Source: Photobacterium sanctipauli
GTDB lineage: Bacteria; Pseudomonadota; Gammaproteobacteria; Enterobacterales; Vibrionaceae
Direction: 5' to 3'
Length of the DNA: 64,000 nt
NCBI RefSeq assembly: GCF_003026495.1
Contig: NZ_PYMA01000019.1
Location: 40,370 to 104,369, forward strand
This document shows positions 59,965-64,000 of this stretch, one piece after another. The position numbers and the translations under genes were made by a program. How positions within the stretch are numbered: position 1 is the first letter of the stretch; every line of letters starts with the position of its first letter. The notes under the pieces were generated by a model. It saw nothing but the letters and a program-made list of their open reading frames with translations, was not told where the DNA came from and ran no database searches.

Positions 59965-60912
59965 GTGCCTGATATGAAGCTGTTTGCTGGTAACGCGACA
60001 CCAGAACTAGCCCAACGCATTGCTGATCGTCTTTACATTTCACTAGGAGACGCAACAGTTAACCGTTTTTCCGACGGTGAAGTCTGTGTTCAGATTAATG
60101 AGAACGTTCGTGGTAGCGACGTATTCATCATTCAATCTACTTGTGCGCCAACTAACGACAACCTAATGGAACTGGTTGTTATGATCGATGCACTTCGCCG
60201 CGCTTCTGCTGGCCGTATTACTGCTGTAATTCCTTACTTCGGTTATGCTCGCCAAGACCGCCGCGTGCGTTCTGCTCGTGTGCCAATCACAGCTAAAGTA
60301 GTAGCGGATTTCCTTTCTAACGTTGGTGTTGACCGCGTTCTGACTGTTGACCTACACGCAGAGCAGATCCAAGGCTTCTTCGACGTACCAGTAGACAACG
60401 TATTCGGTAGCCCAGTACTACTAGAAGACATGCTGGCTAAGAACCTAGAAGATCCAGTGGTTGTTTCTCCTGATATCGGTGGTGTTGTTCGTGCTCGCGC
60501 TATCGCGAAGCTACTAGATGACACTGACATCGCGATCATCGACAAGCGTCGCCCACGTGCAAACGTCTCTCAGGTTATGCACCTGATCGGTGACGTTGAA
60601 GGCCGTGACTGCATCATCGTTGATGACATGATCGATACTGGCGGCACACTATGTAAAGCAGCTGAAGCACTGAAAGATCGTGGCGCGAAGCGTGTATTTG
60701 CTTACGCAACACACCCAGTATTCTCAGGTAATGCCCCACAGAACATTCGTGAGTCTGTGATTGACGAAGTTATCGTAACTGACTCAATCCCACTATCAAA
60801 AGAGATCCAAGACACTGGTCGCGTATCAGTACTAACGCTTTCTGGCATGCTAGCCGAAGCAATTCGTCGCATCAGCAACGAAGAGTCTATCTCTGCGATG
60901 TTCCAACACTAA
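59965..60912 (+). CDS. prs: Ribose-phosphate pyrophosphokinase
   Basis: A 315-residue class I PRPP synthetase. It starts at a GTG (59965), as in E. coli, giving MPDMKLFAGNATPEL. FGYARQDRRVRSARVPIT (near 96-113), the VDLHAEQIQGFF metal motif and the PRPP loop VDDMIDTGGTLC (near 220) are intact. Codon use is strongly biased, as expected for a highly expressed gene. It is 32 bp after ispE. Confidence 0.98.
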   Translation: MPDMKLFAGNATPELAQRIADRLYISLGDATVNRFSDGEVCVQINENVRGSDVFIIQSTCAPTNDNLMELVVMIDALRRASAGRITAVIPYFGYARQDRRVRSARVPITAKVVADFLSNVGVDRVLTVDLHAEQIQGFFDVPVDNVFGSPVLLEDMLAKNLEDPVVVSPDIGGVVRARAIAKLLDDTDIAIIDKRRPRANVSQVMHLIGDVEGRDCIIVDDMIDTGGTLCKAAEALKDRGAKRVFAYATHPVFSGNAPQNIRESVIDEVIVTDSIPLSKEIQDTGRVSVLTLSGMLAEAIRRISNEESISAMFQH

Positions 60913-60934
60913 TCGCTAACCGCGATAAGTTTTC

Positions 60935-60963
60935 AACGCCCCGCCTTGTGCGGGGCGTTTTTC
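60935..60963 (+). terminator. Intrinsic terminator after prs
   Basis: AACGCCCCGC-CTTGT-GCGGGGCGTT followed by TTT. Confidence 0.92.
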
Positions 60964-60997
60964 GTTACTTCGGGCAAAGTATCAATTTCGCCGCGTT

Positions 60998-61006
60998 TGG
61001 TATAAC
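60998..61006 (+). promoter_or_regulatory. Extended -10 promoter of pth
   Basis: TGG-TATAAC forms an extended -10 element 41 bp before the pth start. No strong -35 is visible. Confidence 0.55.
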
Positions 61007-61046
61007 ATAGCGCGCGTTTTAAGCCCCTAAGAGTTGAGAGACAAGC

Positions 61047-61637
61047 GTGAGTAATAACATTCGCCTACTAGTCGGCCTCGCCAATCCCGGTGCCGAGTAC
61101 GCTAAAACCCGCCACAACGCGGGCGCATGGGTTGTTGAAGAACTGGCCCGTGCTCACAACGTTAGCCTACGTGAAGAGTCCAAATACTTTGGCCAAACTG
61201 GCCGGATCATGGCAAACGGCCAAGATCTTCGCTTGTTGATCCCTTCGACATACATGAACCTATCGGGCAAGTCTGTCGCGGCGCTGGCAAACTTCTACCA
61301 GATCAAGCCAGAAGAGATCTTAGTGGCACACGACGAGCTTGACCTGCCTCCTGGCGTGGCTAAGTTCAAAAAAGGCGGTGGCCACGGTGGTCACAACGGC
61401 CTAAGAGATATCATCAGCAAGATGGGCAACAACAAAGACTTTTATCGCCTGCGTATTGGCATCGGCCACCCTGGCGATAAAAACAAGGTTGCCGGCTTTG
61501 TACTGGGTAAAGCGCCAGCCAAGGAGCAAGATAACATTGATGCCGCCGTTGACGAAGCTGTCCGCTGCATGGATATCTTGCTAAAAGATGGCTTAAATAA
61601 AGCGCAAAATCGACTACATTCATTCAAAGCAGAATAA
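61047..61637 (+). CDS. pth: Peptidyl-tRNA hydrolase
   Basis: A 196-residue enzyme that recycles prematurely released peptidyl-tRNA. The catalytic His is in TRHNAGAWVVEEL (near residue 23); YMNLSGKSV and HDELDLPPG are conserved; GGGHGGHNGLRDI is near 113. The start is GTG at 61047. It is followed 82 bp later by ychF. Confidence 0.96.
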   Translation: MSNNIRLLVGLANPGAEYAKTRHNAGAWVVEELARAHNVSLREESKYFGQTGRIMANGQDLRLLIPSTYMNLSGKSVAALANFYQIKPEEILVAHDELDLPPGVAKFKKGGGHGGHNGLRDIISKMGNNKDFYRLRIGIGHPGDKNKVAGFVLGKAPAKEQDNIDAAVDEAVRCMDILLKDGLNKAQNRLHSFKAE

Positions 61638-61719
61638 TTGTAGTTATTCCAATTTTTTTCACTGGCCCAAAGCGCCAGTGGGATGTTTCACCGAATAATC
61701 ACCAAAAGGGTTTCACACC

Positions 61720-62811
61720 ATGGGTTTTAAATGCGGAATCGTTGGCCTGCCTAACGTTGGTAAGTCAACACTATTCAACGCCTTAACCAAAGCAGGCATC
61801 GAAGCGGCAAACTTCCCGTTCTGTACAATCGAACCAAACACTGGCGTTGTACCTGTGCCAGATCTACGCCTAGACGCGCTAGCGGCTATCGTTAATCCAG
61901 AGCGCATTCTGCCTACGACCATGGAGTTTGTAGATATTGCAGGTCTGGTAGCGGGTGCATCGAAAGGTGAAGGTCTAGGTAACAAGTTCCTGGCTAACAT
62001 CCGTGAAACTGATGCTATCGGCCACGTTGTTCGTTGTTTCGAAAACGAGAACATCGTTCACGTTGCAGGTAAGATCAACCCACTAGACGATATCGAAGTG
62101 ATCAACCTTGAGCTTGCTCTGGCTGATCTTGATACCTGTGAGCGTGCTATCCAGCGTCAGGCTAAGCGTGCCAAAGGTGGTGACAAAGATGCTAAATTCG
62201 AAATCACTGTGCTTGAAAAACTACTACCGACCCTAACCGAGGGTGGTATGGCACGCTCTGTTGAGTTGGCGAAAGAAGAGTTTGCAGCAATTAGCTACCT
62301 AAACTTCCTAACGCTAAAACCAACGATGTACATCGCTAACGTGAGCGAAGACGGTTTCGAAGATAACGAATTCCTAGACATGGTTCGCGAGCACGCGGCA
62401 AAAGAAAATGCGGTTGTGGTACCGGTTTGTGCCGCTATCGAATCTGAGATTGCCGAACTTGACGATGCAGACCGCGAAGAGTTCCTTGCGGACATGGGTA
62501 TCGAAGAACCAGGCCTAAACCGCGTGATCCGCTCTGGTTACGAGCTACTGAACCTACAAACTTACTTCACCGCTGGTGTTAAGGAAGTTCGCGCATGGAC
62601 TATCCCTGTGGGAGCAACAGCACCTCAATCAGCCGGTAAGATCCACACCGACTTCGAGAAAGGTTTCATCCGTGCAGAAGTTGTGGGCTACGATCACTTC
62701 ATCGAGTTCAACGGTGAAAGCGGTGCGAAAGAAGCAGGCAAGTGGCGCCTAGAAGGTAAAGATTACATCGTTAAAGACGGCGATGTGGTTCACTTCCGCT
62801 TCAACGTATAA
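61720..62811 (+). CDS. ychF: Redox-regulated ATPase/GTPase YchF
   Basis: A 363-residue Obg-family P-loop protein that prefers ATP. G1 is GLPNVGKST (residues 8-16), and G3 DIAGLVAGASKGEGLGNKFL matches the family. The C-terminal TGS domain begins near 278 (QTYFTAGVKEVRAW). Codon bias indicates high expression. The last protein gene of the window. Confidence 0.96.
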   Translation: MGFKCGIVGLPNVGKSTLFNALTKAGIEAANFPFCTIEPNTGVVPVPDLRLDALAAIVNPERILPTTMEFVDIAGLVAGASKGEGLGNKFLANIRETDAIGHVVRCFENENIVHVAGKINPLDDIEVINLELALADLDTCERAIQRQAKRAKGGDKDAKFEITVLEKLLPTLTEGGMARSVELAKEEFAAISYLNFLTLKPTMYIANVSEDGFEDNEFLDMVREHAAKENAVVVPVCAAIESEIAELDDADREEFLADMGIEEPGLNRVIRSGYELLNLQTYFTAGVKEVRAWTIPVGATAPQSAGKIHTDFEKGFIRAEVVGYDHFIEFNGESGAKEAGKWRLEGKDYIVKDGDVVHFRFNV

Positions 62812-62845
62812 GTCAGTTAGTCATACTGATCCGCAATACAAACTC

Positions 62846-62876
62846 TAAGCCAGCCTTCGCGCTGGCTTAATTTTTA
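62846..62876 (+). terminator. Terminator after ychF
   Basis: TAAGCCAGC-CTTCGC-GCTGGCTTA followed by ATTTTTAT. Confidence 0.9.
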
Positions 62877-63018
62877 TCAGGCGCCACAGCCTTGATAAAT
62901 TCCGACACAATTTTCTTGCCAGAACAGCCCCAAAAACCTTAATTTAGCATGGCATTCGCCCAGTTCGCCCAAATAAGCAACGAACAAGCGTATTTTCTGA
63001 AGATATTGAAAAAAACTA

Positions 63019-63047
63019 TTGACCCTTTTCGCTGGTATGAGCATAAT
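63019..63047 (+). promoter_or_regulatory. Strong promoter of the Met-Leu-Gln tRNA array
   Basis: TTGACC (63019-63024), a 17-bp spacer and CATAAT (63042-63047) are followed by GCGCCCC, the GC-rich discriminator typical of stringently controlled stable RNA promoters. The first tRNA begins 58 bp downstream. Confidence 0.85.
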
Positions 63048-63104
63048 GCGCCCCGTTCCCGAGACAGCGGCCGCTTAGGCAACTGGCTTGAGAAATGAAA
63101 AAAT

Positions 63105-63181
63105 GGCTACGTAGCTCAGTTGGTTAGAGCACATCACTCATAATGATGGGGTCACAGGTTCGAATCCCGTCGTAGCCACCA
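63105..63181 (+). tRNA. tRNA-Met (CAU), elongator, copy 1
   Basis: 77 nt with CCA; anticodon loop CTCATAA. Acceptor GGCTACG pairs with CGTAGCC, which is the elongator, not the initiator, type. Confidence 0.97.
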
Positions 63182-63213
63182 TCCTTCTCTACCGAAGGAT
63201 GTAAAACATTGAT

Positions 63214-63298
63214 GCGGAAGTGGCGGAATTGGTAGACGCACCAGATTTAGGTTCTGGCGCCGCAAGGTGTGAGAGTTCAAGTCTCTCCTTCCGCACCA
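63214..63298 (+). tRNA. tRNA-Leu (UAG), copy 1
   Basis: 85 nt with CCA and a long variable arm; anticodon loop ATTTAGG. Confidence 0.97.
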
Positions 63299-63338
63299 TT
63301 CTCTCTTTTTGAGGGCAGCTTTGAAGAAAAGCGATTGT

Positions 63339-63413
63339 AGGTCTATCGCCAAGCGGTAAGGCAACGGGTTTTGATCCCGTCATTCCCTGGTTCGAATCCA
63401 GGTAGACCTGCCA
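63339..63413 (+). tRNA. tRNA-Gln (UUG), copy 1
   Basis: 75 nt with CCA; anticodon loop TTTTGAT; acceptor AGGTCTA pairs with TAGACCT. Confidence 0.96.
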
Positions 63414-63459
63414 CCTTTACAAGGTTGGTGATTATCATGTATAGTCGGCAACCCACGTT

Positions 63460-63536
63460 GGCTACGTAGCTCAGTTGGTTAGAGCACATCACTCATAATG
63501 ATGGGGTCACAGGTTCGAATCCCGTCGTAGCCACCA
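63460..63536 (+). tRNA. tRNA-Met (CAU), elongator, copy 2
   Basis: Identical to the copy at 63105-63181. Confidence 0.97.
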
Positions 63537-63565
63537 TCTTCTCTACCGAAGATGTAAAACTTGAT

Positions 63566-63650
63566 GCGGAAGTGGCGGAATTGGTAGACGCACCAGATTT
63601 AGGTTCTGGCGCCGCAAGGTGTGAGAGTTCAAGTCTCTCCTTCCGCACCA
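63566..63650 (+). tRNA. tRNA-Leu (UAG), copy 2
   Basis: Identical to the copy at 63214-63298. Confidence 0.97.
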
Positions 63651-63691
63651 TTCTCTCTTTTTGAGAGCGGCTTTGAAGAAAAGCATCCTGC

Positions 63692-63766
63692 AGGTCTATC
63701 GCCAAGCGGTAAGGCAACGGGTTTTGATCCCGTCATTCCCTGGTTCGAATCCAGGTAGACCTGCCA
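63692..63766 (+). tRNA. tRNA-Gln (UUG), copy 2
   Basis: Identical to the copy at 63339-63413. Confidence 0.96.
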
Positions 63767-63806
63767 CTATTTTCGATGTTGATTTCATTATCAACAACGA
63801 CAAGAT

Positions 63807-63883
63807 GGCTACGTAGCTCAGTTGGTTAGAGCACATCACTCATAATGATGGGGTCACAGGTTCGAATCCCGTCGTAGCCACCA
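63807..63883 (+). tRNA. tRNA-Met (CAU), elongator, copy 3
   Basis: Third identical copy. Confidence 0.97.
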
Positions 63884-63913
63884 TCTTCTCTACCGAAGAT
63901 GTAAAACTTTGAT

Positions 63914-63998
63914 GCGGAAGTGGCGGAATTGGTAGACGCACCAGATTTAGGTTCTGGCGCCGCAAGGTGTGAGAGTTCAAGTCTCTCCTTCCGCACCA
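63914..63998 (+). tRNA. tRNA-Leu (UAG), copy 3
   Basis: Third identical copy, ending 2 bp before the window edge. A third tRNA-Gln is expected beyond it. Confidence 0.97.
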
Positions 63999-64000
63999 TT

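Overview
The window looks like chromosomal DNA of a Vibrionaceae gammaproteobacterium, most likely Photobacterium or a close relative. This rests on gene content and order: the hemA-prfA-prmC-sirB2-sirB1-kdsA / lolB-ispE-prs-pth-ychF block, a lipoprotein form of the UshA 5'-nucleotidase, several chemoreceptors, ToxR-like membrane regulators, and long tandem tRNA arrays (Pro; Met-Leu-Gln). No rRNA, insertion sequence, integrase, prophage or CRISPR array is visible.

Layout. 0-5.9 kb: rlmA, a ChaN-like lipoprotein, a three-gene ABC transporter (binding protein, permease, ATPase) and a DUF6172 protein. 6-11.2 kb: an RND efflux adaptor and pump with a downstream TetR regulator and an AcrR-type operator in front. 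11.4-18.4 kb: a fermentation block, yfbV / ackA-pta / dcuB / focA. 18.7-23.5 kb: a small putative regulator, yfcE, a four-gene DUF1538-DUF1538-PII-CBS operon, and yfcH. 23.6-28.1 kb: ybbP-ybbA divergent from tesA-ybbO. 28.2-36.6 kb: an accessory sensory region with a tiny membrane ORF, two chemoreceptors, an orphan periplasmic binding protein, an EAL protein and two tandem ToxR-like regulators. 37.3-42.8 kb: cnoX, cueR/copA with a 23-residue ORF, and a TraB/GumN protein. 42.8-46.5 kb: a decayed and intact tRNA-Pro repeat array, DUF3149, smrA, LysE and LysR. 46.6-53.7 kb: ybaK, ushA, a NhaC-family (MetT-like) transporter with MetJ boxes, a third chemoreceptor and kdsA. 53.7-62.8 kb: the housekeeping hemA/prs block. 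63.1-64.0 kb: a Met-Leu-Gln tRNA array that runs off the window.

From memory of the E. coli map, the order ybbP-ybbA-tesA-ybbO-cnoX-cueR-copA-ybaP-ybaK-ushA is the ancestral enterobacterial/vibrio order. Here it is interrupted twice: by the sensory region between ybbO and cnoX, and by the tRNA-Pro/LysE region between the ybaP-like gene and ybaK. These interruptions hold most of the unusual material.

Points most worth checking are the DUF1538/PII/CBS operon, a hairpin that seems to bridge the Shine-Dalgarno and start codon of the EAL gene, two near-identical CueR boxes with a compensatory change, mutually exclusive hairpins before pta, MetJ boxes before the NhaC-family gene, the 214-bp tRNA-Pro repeats with tRNA-like spacers, and two tiny membrane ORFs. 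All calls come from reading the sequence; no database search was run.
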